A stretch of DNA of 64,000 nucleotides from Hygrophila difformis (Eukaryota; Streptophyta; Magnoliopsida; Lamiales; Acanthaceae): assembly GCA_030278955.1 (NCBI GenBank), contig JAOANR010000009.1, forward strand, positions 41,564,945 through 41,628,944. Reading direction: 5' to 3'. The translations under genes and the position numbers were made by a program. Each line of letters opens with the position of its first letter. The first letter of the stretch is position 1. The notes under the pieces are model-generated. The model had not been told where the DNA came from and ran no database searches. It worked only from the letters and a program-made list of their open reading frames with translations. Positions 9,644 through 20,141 of this stretch are shown here, one piece after another.

Positions 9644-11981
9644 AGTGATAGGTCTTGTAACCTCTATACTAATAATAAGGAATATGGACGGCACCCACAA
9701 TTGGTGAAATGAATTGAGACACATGTTACAAGAACAGTTATGTGACTTTTTAGTTCTCAATATAGTGGTTGCAAGGGATTATTATCGGGGGAAAATTGTA
9801 GTTACTAGCACAAACGCACCAAGCCATATTCTAGGGAATTCAATGCTAATTAATCCAATCATTAATCTCTTTAATCCTATTTAGCAACTGTCCATCTCAT
9901 CCCCTCTCCACCATACCTGCAAATTTCCAGAACATAGAGTGTGTTAGTGTGTTGTGTGAGTGCTGTTGGTGGGCAAGAGCTCCAAATTATAGAATTCTCC
10001 ATCCTGCAATCCAAATCTCTAATTTGAGTAAGTAAACATCTTCCCCAAACCTTCTCCTTGTCCATGAACTCAAAATTCAGGATTACAAAATCTCAAATCT
10101 TAGACTTGTCCAAAAACGCAGCCATTCGGACACGGCGTTGAGTTCGTGGACTGTTCTCTGACAACAGGGACCATCAAAACTCGAGTTGTTCAATCCTAAT
10201 CACCCCTACAGTAAGTTAATATCGTACACGTCGAGTTTTAGATGTTTTGGTTGAGTAGATTTCGAGATACAAGCCTATAATCATCATATACCCAAATCTG
10301 TCACAATAGGATCCACTATGAGTAATTTCTGAAATTCCCGTTTTTGGCCAACTTATATTGTCCAAAGCAAAATAGTTTCTTCATGAAGAATGTTCCTAAC
10401 ATCACAAAGTTTATGTCCTCCAAGTTTCACGAATTTTGGTTTCCATTTGGTGTCCCAAAATAGATCTAGTTTATTTAGATCTACCGTTAGGAATCTGTCA
10501 GCTTTCTGTTCCGAACTTGCAGGGTGATTTAGGCCATCATAAAGTCGTTTTCTTTCGATCATTCCTTGTTCATAAATGTGTCTAGAATAACTCTGTAAAA
10601 TTTCATGATTTTTAAACATCATATGTGAAAGTTATGATTTCTAAACTCACTGTTGGTCAAGTACTCGTTGTTACTGCGTTAGGGAATTATTAGGGTTTTC
10701 TGAAATTCGCTATTTTGGCCAAGTTAGATTGCTCAAACCACAATTGTTTTTTTCTTAAGAAATATTCAAATTTGTGATTTATAACTTCTGTAAAATTTTC
10801 AGAATTTTTGAGTAAGCTTTACTATTTTTTAAACGATTGTGAAAATTGAGTGTTCATTATTGAAAATCTGTCAATGAGTGTGATTTTGATAGTTCTGTGG
10901 AAAAATGAATTTTTAAACTGTTTCCGAACATCTTTTCTAAAAGTGTAAAACTACAAAGTTATTCCTCTATGTGTTGAGTATCCACTATCCAAATTTTGGA
11001 ACCATCGGATATCGTATGAATTTTTAATGTTAGTTGGCGCAAACTGTGGCGCAATTGAAGTAAATGAGGAAAACCATGAACTTTGGTGGAAATCTTGATA
11101 TCGTCTTTTTAAATCCCCTTAATATAAAATGTGTTTTTCTTTGAAACTTTGTAAGTTTTGATCGAGTGGAATGCCCAATAAATTTAGAGGGTAAGTGCAC
11201 TTGGCGTGAGCTCGTTGGGCCGCCCCCTCTTGTGTAGCCAAAACGGCGCATATGATAATGTGGTTTCGTGATTGTAAGAGTCTATACTCCTAGGTGTATC
11301 CGTATGGGTTATCTAGGGCTCCGGAGCGGTATGTATAGGGTCACTGCTTTTACATCTCTCGTGGGTACGAGTCCCAGAGGTGGGTTGATTCGAAAGGGCA
11401 TGAGCCTAAAATCGTGATTATAATTTGGAGTTCTTGTGGGTGTATATCCCAAGGGCATATTTGGTGTCCTCGATCATAACGAGCAATGGTAAAATATTTG
11501 TGCGAAAAGTGTAAGAGATTCCGTAAACTATTTATTCGCCCTTTTTAAATTAAAATTCTTATTTTTTTTATATACTCTCCTAAAATGTTTAAAATTCGTT
11601 GTGTTGTATATTAACTTACGCAGTACCGTTTGTACTGATTTGTGTTATCTCTATTTTTCTCAGATTTTGAAGAGTAAGCATTGCACGGAGGGACGGGGAT
11701 TCTACTATTAAAGACTTGTCGCATTTAAATTATTTAAATTACGCACTGGACTTGGACTATGTTTTGGCCCTGTTTAGCTTCCGCACTGTTTTTATTTAGC
11801 ATGGTAGCTATAACTCTGATTTAAACTTCGGGCACTATTTGAATGGTTTTCAAATTATTTTTAAAGTATTGATATAACTTTAGCCTTAGCATCTTTTTAA
11901 ATAAGTCGATTTAGTTGTGTCTTATTTAGAAAGGTGTGGCGGTAGCGCCCCGGCCTGGGTGACCAAATCCGGGGTGTTACA
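9550..11981 (+). repeat. 3' LTR of the Tekay-like element (2,432 bp)
   Basis: TG...CA ends (TGTAATACCCG ... GGGTGTTACA). It contains an (ATT)n microsatellite at 9591-9640. Its last 647 bp duplicate the 5' LTR remnant. No coding region is supported inside it. Confidence 0.88.
9591..9640. repeat. (ATT)n microsatellite
   Basis: About 16 uninterrupted ATT units near the start of the 3' LTR. Confidence 0.97.
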
Positions 11982-11986
11982 ACATT

Positions 11987-12150
11987 GGACCCAAGACTAA
12001 TCCCTCGAGGATCTGCAAGGGCAATTAAGGGCGCCTCTCCCAAAGCAGTTTTTTGCATACACAAGGCTCGAACTCGAGACCTTGCTTACTCGAGACCTTG
12101 CTTAAGCGACTAGAGCCCTCATCTACTCAAGCCAACTGCTGTTGGTTAAT
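11987..12150 (-). mobile_element. tRNA-derived SINE remnant
   Basis: On the minus strand there is a pol III A-box-like TTGGCTTGAGTAGATGAGG, then a B-box-like GAGTTCGAGCC, followed by a tail typical of plant SINEs (GGGATTAGTCTTGGGTCC). A 16-bp direct duplication (CTCGAGACCTTGCTTA) lies between the boxes. Its 3' end meets the Tekay-like element's 3' end, so that element may have inserted into it. No target duplication is visible for the SINE itself. Confidence 0.6.
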
Positions 12151-12160
12151 TTAGAGAATA

Positions 12161-12488
12161 CTCCCTCCGTCCCATTATTTGTGTCCCATTTCTTTTGGGC
12201 ACGGTTTTTTATGTGGGGATAGCTAGTATTTAATGTAGGGGTAGATTAATGTTTAAAGTAGGGGTAAATTAGGATTTATGTGATGTGATTGGAATGTGTT
12301 TGAATTTTTAATTGATTTATTTATGTGTGATGTGATAGTTGTGTGTTTGAAATTTTAATATATTTATTTATTTATGTGATATGATGGGAGTGTGTTTGTA
12401 TTTAATTATTTCCTAAAAAGGAAATGTGACAATTGAAGTGGGACGGACTAAAAAGGAAAGTGAGACAGAATTAGTGGGACGGAGGGAG
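12161..12488. mobile_element. Stowaway-type MITE (Tc1/mariner)
   Basis: Terminal inverted repeats CTCCCTCCGTCCCA / TGGGACGGAGGGAG, flanked by TA at 12159-12160 and 12489-12490; 328 bp, non-coding. Its interior matches, in reverse orientation, the copy at 30281-30615. Confidence 0.93.
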
Positions 12489-13312
12489 TAGTTGATAAGT
12501 TTATTTAATATAAATAATATACGAATGGGTTATGGTCCGGAGTCCGCATCTCCGGAGTGTTCTAGAGGTGGTTGGTTTGTGCTATTATGTTGGTATGTCG
12601 CATATGGCAGTTTTTTTGTGTAGTTAGTTTCCTTTTTAAATTATCATTAATTGAGTGTTTTGTGGGGAGGTTACAAAATTTAATATCCGGCAATCGTGGG
12701 TAGATTTTGGAATGAATATTTTTATTACACGTGTCATTGGTAAGTAATGTTGTCCGAAATCATATTGGATTTTGAGTATTTTTTTAAATTTTTAGAAGAT
12801 TTTGTGGGGTTTTTGTTGTCTCATTATCCATTGACCAAATGTTGTCTTTTTATTATAGCATTCCACTTTTAATTGTATAACACCGCACTCATCGAGGGCA
12901 ACATATCATTTCTCAAAACCGAGAACACGCAAGAGGCAGATTTAGAGGGTTTTCAACACCACCATATCCGACGCACGACGGAGGTTCGATTGGCCGTTCC
13001 AGCGGACGACTCCAGTTCTTTGCCTCGCTCATTATCGATATGGAACCACACGAGAATCAAACCGAGTGAGTAGTTTATCCTCTCCGTTTTGTAATTTTGA
13101 TGCCGATAGTCTCTGTTTTTTTTTCTTTTTTTTTTTTCTGTTTCGGCATCCCATTAAGCGGCGTAGTGCTCCCCCAATTCCCGATTTAGTGTTTAATTTA
13201 TCATTATACATTAAGTTGTTGGTGTTTTCTTCATGTGGGATTTTTTATTTCGAATTGTGTGTTTGGTCTAGGCAGTTAAAATGTGTGTTTGATTATGCTC
13301 ACTGGGTGAGCA
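12489..13312. other. Intergenic DNA, no supported gene
   Basis: AT-rich. A 66-codon open frame at 12873-13073 (plus) has no recognisable domain. A GC-richer patch at 12880-13080 and a poly-T stretch near 13110-13140 might be the remnant of an exon edge. Nothing firmer can be said. Confidence 0.5.
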
Positions 13313-14113
13313 CCTGAAAAAGTGTGCTGATTAATTACACACATCACGCAGCAGCACATTTAATAGCATTCACATGTATTGCCCATATCACACATACAGC
13401 GGGGACATAACATTACAATTAATTCAGTTAATCAATTCAACACCCACAAGTCCAAGAATGTCGACAAGAATATCCATCAAACAAATCAACACACACCCAT
13501 CACAATAACATACACGATCAATATGCTCAGTTACTTAAAACAATTACCCATTTCCACCAGAATTAGTTTTTACTTTGCACACCCTTAATGATTATCATAG
13601 CCGGAGCACAACAATGCATCGAACATATCATCCATTATGCTTTCAAATATCACATACATATTACGCAAATAGCACAGTATTGCAGTCATACATTACACAG
13701 CCTGTTGTCTCACCATTCATGCATTCCAGGAATGCATACTTGAAAAAATGTGCTGATTAATTACACACATCACGCAGCAGCACATTTAATAGCATTCACA
13801 TGTATTGCCCATATCACACATACAGCGGGGACATAACACTATAATTAATTCAATTAATCACTTCACCACCCACAAGTCCAAGAATGTGAACAAGAATAAC
13901 CATCGAACAAATCAACACACACCCATCACGATATCATACAAGTTCATTTTGCTCAGTTACTATAAACAATTATCCATTTCCACCATAATTAGTTTCTACT
14001 TTGCACAACCTTAATGATTATCCTAGCCGGAGCACAACAATGCTTCGAACATATCATCCAGTCTGCTTTCAAAGATCACATACATATTATGCAAATAGCA
14101 CAGTATTGCATCA
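13313..14113. repeat. Tandem duplication, about 427-bp unit, two copies
   Basis: The copy starting near 13313 (AAAAAGTGTGCTGATTAATT) is repeated from about 13740 (AAAAAATGTGCTGATTAATT). The second copy is incomplete, stopping near 14113 where FAR1-like sequence begins. The copies differ by scattered substitutions. Short frames within them are not conserved in content and are not called. Confidence 0.9.
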
Positions 14114-14705
14114 TCCACCATAATTAGTTTATTCGCCGGATTAACCTTACTGTTCACCTTGTACCCCTGCTTGCTACAGCAGTATAGCATCCACCTGACC
14201 AGGCTTTTATCTTTCGCTAAACATCTTTCGTATTCCTTGCGCACCGAAAACCCACGGCCATGTGCAAAGTTGAGGTATGCATTATAGGCATCCCTAACAG
14301 TTTTGAACTCTAGACCTTCAAAGTCTTTTATATCTGGAAAATAATGAGAATAGATAATGATTCATTTCCTTCAAAAAAACCATCATCATCGTCCACAATC
14401 AAAGAGAATTGGCTGTAAAAACATGAACAGAAATAATGATTCATTCTCGTACAACTATTACCTGACATCACCAATGTTACACGGCTACAGGATGATTCGT
14501 CCGGATTGGCATTAGTTTCTGCTAATGTCTCGGCCACCGAATCACTAACCACACCCGCATCACCACCTTCTTCATCCATTCCATTTCGTGTTATTGAGTC
14601 GTTGACGATATGCAACAATTCATCATCGTGTGCATCGTATCCGCAATCTTCTGGCGTCGTATCACCTTCAGCCAATTCGTCAGGCAAAAAGTTGAGGTCT
14701 ATCAT
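14114..14705 (-). pseudogene. FAR1/FRS (FAR-RED IMPAIRED RESPONSE-related) N-terminal gene fragment
   Basis: A likely start at 14705 (M-I-D-L-N-F-L-P-D-E) opens an acidic exon ending at a GT donor near 14462 (CAG|GTAATAG). The second exon starts after an AG at 14333 in a compatible phase and encodes the FAR1 DNA-binding region: G-L-E-F-K-T-V-R-D-A-Y-N-A-Y, then H-G-R-G-F-S-V-R-K, and C-C-S-K-Q-G in place of the usual C-S-R-E-G. FAR1 proteins are transposase-derived transcription factors of light signalling. Here the fragment ends abruptly at the tandem duplication near 14113, with no MULE-transposase core or SWIM zinc finger, so it is a truncated gene or a captured fragment. Confidence 0.72.
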
Positions 14706-15112
14706 CCCCACACCCGCCGGATTTTTGAGAGAGCGTCTAGATCGAATCCGAATCCCCTCCGGCAAGATCAATGTCCAGATTAGCATTTTCCCTTTAATCA
14801 TGCAAGAGAAGGAAGTTTCCAATCATTCCACTCATTACTCCCACTAATTAGGGAATTGAGTGATCCAGCTTCCTTTTTTTTATTAATTGCGTCTGAATGG
14901 AAGGGCACTACCAAACCTAGACACGTAGCACAAGGTCACAATAGTGAGAACACGTCCGCATATGGGTAAGAATAAATCATCCGCACAGTAACTATATTGA
15001 ATAATATATACTTGACTCATTATCCAATATGTTGTTAAATACTACTATTAATGTAGGATAATGAACAATTCTATTTTAATGATTTTGTTACTCTAAATAT
15101 CACACTTTTAAT

Positions 15113-15376
15113 ATATACTTTCTCCATTCCTTTTAAAATGTTACATTTGCATAGTTATCGCTGTTCATTGAGTAACTTTAACTAAATATTTTAATGTAGT
15201 TTTATAAGAAAAAATATGGTCAAATGAGATGTTGAATTTATCTAATCACGTTTGTTTTAGAATATCAAATGTTAATAATTTTTATTTATATACAATTTGA
15301 ATTAGTAATGGTTAAAAATATGTCTTTGATTACGTGGAATATAGGAATATAACAAGTATTAAGGAACGGTTATAGT
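15113..15376. mobile_element. Degenerate Stowaway-like MITE
   Basis: Begins TA-CTTTCTCCATTCCTTTT and ends TTAAGGAACGGTTATAG-TA, which are decayed forms of the Stowaway ends. A second end-like motif follows at about 15420-15441. The rest of 14830-16015 is AT-rich DNA with no gene. Confidence 0.5.
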
Positions 15377-16027
15377 ATATATATAATGTGTGTATTTGCA
15401 TCTTCATCTCAACTTCTCAAGTATTAGGGAACGGACGTAGTATATAACAATTATGTTGAGTGAATCTTCATTATTGTATTTAAGGTAGACTTATGTTGGT
15501 GAAAACTTAGTTCGATTTTTTGAATAATGGCTAGACCTTACCTAATAACTTGATGGTTAACGGAAAAAAAAAAAAAAGAGAGAAAAAGAGAAAAAAAACT
15601 CTCTTAATAAAAATTATAATATTATAATTTAATTTGAAAAAATGATATTATTAATAAAATTTTAAATTAATTATATAAAGTAATAAAAATATTTTATAAT
15701 AAATATTTTTTAAGTCCAAAAATCCAGATCCCAAAACAACATATGCTCATGGCCCCAAAATTATCAAGACTGCCTTGTCAAACCCAGGTGCCCCATCTCG
15801 ACTTCACCCTTCCCCTAAATTGGAATACGCAGCCGAAAACATTAAACTCAAGCTAAAAATGTAGTAAGTGTCAGTATTTTATCTCCAACCAAGAATATCC
15901 CCTTTTTACAATTTTCATATATTATCAATATGTTTATCAAATTTACTATTTCATCCCTTTATTAATTTTAAACATTATATATTAAGTTTATTTTTAATAT
16001 TTATTAAATAAAATTAATAATAACAAG

Positions 16028-16883
16028 CATTGGGCATTAGGGAGGCGGCGGCAATCCCTGATTTGAGCAAGCATGATATTCGTTTTTGGTTGGAGTACAT
16101 GGTGAAGACGTTCAAGCATGTTTTTGTCGAGGGGGTGTGGGTTGTTTGGCTCGAGCGTAATAGAAGAGTTTCCAAAGGGCAAGAGAGTAACAACACAAGG
16201 CTGGTTAGGGAGGTGAATGCGTTAACAGACCCCTTGAAGCGTGCTCATCCTGCCAGGCAGCGGAGTGAGGGTGTTGGGAAGGTGGTCAGGTGGTGCGAAG
16301 GAGGGAGGTTGGTGCTATTATCCATTCGGATGGTAGCTTGGCCAGTGGCGCTGAGCGTGGTGGCTTTGCGGCGGTTTGCCGTGATGTGCATGGCACCTGG
16401 AAGAGCGCGGTTGGGGGCCAGGTTTGGCGACGCGAGGTGCTTGATCTTGAGGTGTTTGAAGTTTTGAAGGGTGTGGAGTTGGCCTTGTCGCTGCATGAGA
16501 GAAGGGTGACGTGCTATATGGATTCACTCGAAGCATTACATTTGATCAAGGGCCTCCGGAAACATCATCATAGGCTTTGGCCTCTTGTCAAAGCTATGAA
16601 GGATTACGGGAGTCAGTTCGAGCAGTGCAACTTTAAGCACGTGTTCAGAGAGGGTAACAGGGTTGCGGATGCATTGGCTAGAAAGGCGAGTCGAGAGGAG
16701 GCATTTTTCACCACATGGGTCTTCCAGCCGGATGAGATTATTCAATTGCTCCATGACGATTTGTCCGGCAATGGTGTCTTGCGGAAGTAGTTGTCCGTAG
16801 ATTTTGTTTTGATATATTTTTTCGTTTCTTTGGTTTTCCTTTTCCTTTTTTAGCGGCCGATATGGCATTGTTCACAAAAAAAA
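16028..16883 (+). mobile_element. 5'-truncated L1-type LINE with perfect target-site duplications
   Basis: The insertion is flanked by the 12-bp duplication AATAATAACAAG at 16016-16027 and 16884-16895 (the right copy shares A's with the tail) and ends in a poly-A run near 16875. It retains only the C-terminal zinc-binding/RNase H part of ORF2. These are the hallmarks of target-primed reverse transcription that stopped early. Confidence 0.92.
16290..16790 (+). pseudogene. LINE RNase H-like (RVT_3) domain, ORF2 C-terminus
   Basis: A 166-residue frame. Residues 9-22 read A-I-I-H-S-D-G-S-L-A, the first catalytic Asp of the plant LINE RNase H family. Further conserved features are E (V-F-E-V-L-K-G-V-E-L-A-L), C-Y-M-D-S-L-E-A-L and H-V-F-R-E-G-N-R-V-A-D-A-L-A. 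It would remove RNA from the RNA:DNA hybrid during retrotransposition. Sequence to the left (16030-16300) encodes the preceding region in a different frame (W-V-V-W-L-E-R-N-R), so there is a frameshift near 16290. With no RT it cannot act alone. Confidence 0.85.
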
Positions 16884-16895
16884 AATAATAACAAG

Positions 16896-17568
16896 AATTA
16901 AAAAAACTAAACAATATGATAGTAAAATACATTAAATTACATTAATTTTTATTTTTTTAGCGAAGCAAAATACATTAATTGAATAATAATATAATTCATT
17001 GTTTCCTAAACTAAGTAAATATGACAAAAAAAATATAATTAAATCAATGAAAAGAAGAAAAGAATCAAAACTAATAGAGAATGGACTAAATTGCATTTAT
17101 TTTGAGGGAAGGAAATAGAAATACAAAAAAAAAAAAAAACTAAATTGCAAATTGGATATATTTTTAGGGGGATGAACAGTGAGCGCAAATTTGCTGCAGC
17201 GCCGGAGTTCATCCCAAAAATGCATTTTGTGTTTTGTTTTGAGGACCGATTGGAGCAAAATTTCTATTTTACAATTTGGTTGAAGATCTGCACAGACGCC
17301 ACAACTTCTCCTCCGCTACTCTCAATTTCCGCTAACGCCATTGCCAGCCTCATTAACTAAGATGAAGACACAAAAAAATGGGATAGAATATGGAGGAGGA
17401 AATGGAGCGGTTTGAGGGGAGGCAACAACCTTTACCAATTTTTTATCTTTTCCTTTTATAGTTTCCAAGTCAATCGATGTAAGAAAAAATAGAGGTTTTA
17501 GATTTGGGTGTCCTAATTTTTAGGTGGGGGGTTTATTAATAATGGCGGCGGATATATATACACACAAG
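16896..17568. other. Intergenic, no supported gene
   Basis: AT-rich with poly-A runs. A GC-richer patch at 17160-17360 (71-codon open frame) has no recognised domain. Confidence 0.5.
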
Positions 17569-18615
17569 AAATGTTAGGAGCACTCATTTGACACACTAAT
17601 ATGACCACCATACCCTTACTAAGTGGAATGATGATGATAGGGGCACACAATGAAATACTCCATGTTAAGGGCACACCATAGATTGAGAACTAATGTTAGG
17701 GCACCTGACCTCTCTTATCTTCCCCCTCAATAATCTAAACCAAAAACCCTAACTCCATAACCCAAAGCATCTTTCTTCTTATTCTCTCTTGGTTGATACA
17801 TAGGTAATATTGTGGATCGGGAGTGCATGATGGACGAAGATGCATTCCAAGCCATTGTTGTTAAAAAGATAAGCTTTTCACGTTTTAATCCGTAAACCCC
17901 ATTGAGTTTGATTTTTTATTTTTTTAAGCTGAAATCCCGAAATGCAGTGGGCGGCCGCGGATGGCCAGTGGATATGGTGAAATTCGGCCACCAATGGCCG
18001 TTCCTCATAAGGCCAACAGCAATTTTTTTTAAAAAAAAATGAAAACAAAAACAAAAATTCTTTAGCCAACGGCCATGATTTTATCCCGACGGAAGCAAAA
18101 GTAATAATCAGTTTATAATGCTACAGGAGCGGCTGGTCATTTCTTACAAAACAAAATCGGTGCATCTTCATTGTGTTTTACAACAAAGAAATCGGCTATG
18201 CATGGCCGTTCCAGTATGTATTTTTTCGTTTTTGCGTGTTTAAAATGAGTATTTCTCTCGAACACAAACATGATAAACATCCACCATCAAGCAAGGAGAG
18301 TGTTGCCCCCAATACAACGAACTTATCGGTGTCTCTCTTTGACAGTTGTTTCTCCGATCGGTGGTGGCTTGGGGGTAGATTCGGTGTCTCTCTTTCTTTT
18401 TTTCGTTGTGTATTTTGTGTTGTGTGTGCGAGTATTTGGGTGGACTAGCCCACTAGATTTTTATTTTGGGTATCCATAACACAATATGAAGTGCCCCCAA
18501 CATTTTTATGTTTTTCCTATTCTAAGGCTTCTAAGGGTAAAACGGGCAAATTTAACTAGAGTACCCCTAATATTCTCTATTTTCTCCATTTTAGACCTTG
18601 GTGCCCATAACATTG
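17569..18615. mobile_element. Possible MULE-like non-autonomous element
   Basis: The left end AATGTTAGGAGCAC and the reversed right end AATGTTATGGGCACC are similar, and the motif ATGTTAGGGGCAC recurs in the subterminal regions (17660-17705 and near 18490-18610 in reverse). The interior is about 1 kb without a recognised gene; a 91-codon frame at 18173-18448 has no domain. I could not identify a clean 9-bp duplication, so both ends are approximate. Confidence 0.45.
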
Positions 18616-19330
18616 GGTTTTTGAAGTTAAACCATGAGTGTAAATAATTTGCCGATTGTTCTAAAATGAAAAGGAAATTTGGGCTCCAAAGCCAAAGCTA
18701 CTAGTACCAAGGCTTTTGGTGTATTTTCATTGGGAACGAAGGAGACTCTCTCAAACATTTTTAGAAATTATCAAGAGGAGTATTGATTTAATTTGTGTAT
18801 GACAAGTTGAGATGAGACACACAATATCATCCAAACACAACTGTTGGAATGGTGGCAGAATTGCCTCATTCTCAGGGTAAGCTCGAGTGGTGAGACCGAT
18901 CGATGCGCCAACCGCTTGATTGATTTAGTCTGGATTAAATAAATTAGATGTTCCCAAGAACAGTTTTTTCGAAAAATATACTTTTGTACTAATAAATTTC
19001 ATCTCATGCATTGAATATATTCTGAAAACTCGAGTCGGTGTACTGGGCCAGCTTACCGACAAAATTGTTCACGTCCTGTGTCTTCCTTTAGAACTTGATG
19101 AAGCATCAAGGATTGCTTTATTTACTGAAGAACTTCATAACCATCAAACTTGATACAACATGATTAGGTTACAGGAATGAGTTTTTACATTTTTACTGAA
19201 TGTACTAACAAGATGAAACGTAGAAGACCTAAAAAAATTGATGGATGGGAGAAGAATACCGGTGGGGAAAAAAATCTGTCCAGTATCTCCAGCCAGTGAA
19301 AGAACTACACTCGATCTAATCCAACTTCAA
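18616..19330. other. 3' flank of the PAH gene
   Basis: No separate gene seen. AATAAA-type signals for the minus-strand PAH transcript occur in this stretch (for example TTTATT on the plus strand near 19116), but the true 3' end cannot be fixed. Confidence 0.45.
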
Positions 19331-20098
19331 CTAGTTATCAATGTCAGGCAAGGGCATTTTCCAGTAATTCCAGGAGTTATAATCTTCCTGTGCAGGCAGA
19401 CAAACATGAGCTTGGTTTCAATAGACAAAATAATATAAATATCACAATTTCTTATAGCCTACTTCATTATTCTGTCACAGAAGTTAGTACCTGCTCCAGC
19501 AGTGTCGTTGGTGGGAACATGTCATGCACAAGCGTATGCAATGACGTGTATGATTTCACATCTATTCGGTGGTTTATTGCCACTTCTCCCTGTAGGAATA
19601 TTATGAATAGAAACAAGGATGTGAAATGAATTTGGGAAACTAAGCATGCATGTTGCATGCTTTTGGCTTTGAATATGTGAAGAATCTACCTTGGGATTAA
19701 TTATGAAAATCTTTCCCTTAGGAATCCCAATTTTCCGGTAACTAAGCTCATCTGTATCTCTATTTCCAAACCCCGCATAAAATGGATTGTGATCAGGGGG
19801 AAATAATGCTTTGATATCCTGCAAAGGCAAATTAATTTCATGAACATAAATGAGTATTGGAAAAGACAGGTATGGAAAACTGGGAAGTAGAGATTTTTGA
19901 ATATTTAATTACCTCTAAACATGCAATTTTGAATTCATGAGGAGCTCGTCTTATAACTGTAAACAATAAATGACTTATGTCAGGTCAAATGCTCAGCCAC
20001 AACTACTCAGTATTGGATGATGGAGGACAGATTAAGCGTTCAATCCCAATACACAATACAATTAATTTAGAGAATTCGGAATTATTGAAAGAGAAAAT

Positions 20099-20141
<43 letters not shown>

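Larger units (their letters stand above)
7631..11981 (+). mobile_element. Non-autonomous Tekay-like (Ty3/gypsy) LTR element, 5' LTR truncated by the Athila insertion
   Basis: Plus-strand element: 5' LTR remnant 7631-8277, tRNA-iMet primer site 8281-8292, internal region of only about 1.27 kb, polypurine tract 9537-9549, and a complete 3' LTR 9550-11981 (2,432 bp). The two LTRs match over 647 bp with about a dozen-plus differences by eye, so it is fairly recent. No gag, protease, RT or integrase is present; the only ORF encodes a coiled-coil protein. The LTR start TGTAATACCCG and the purine tract AAGGAGGGTAGAC resemble chromovirus (Tekay/Del) elements. The right flank starts ACATT, the expected duplication; its partner would lie left of the window. 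Confidence 0.85.

Noticed and set aside
13379..14014. Paired 69-codon frames in the tandem duplication
   Set aside because: Similar only because the DNA is duplicated; low-complexity His/Thr/Asn-rich text with no domain.
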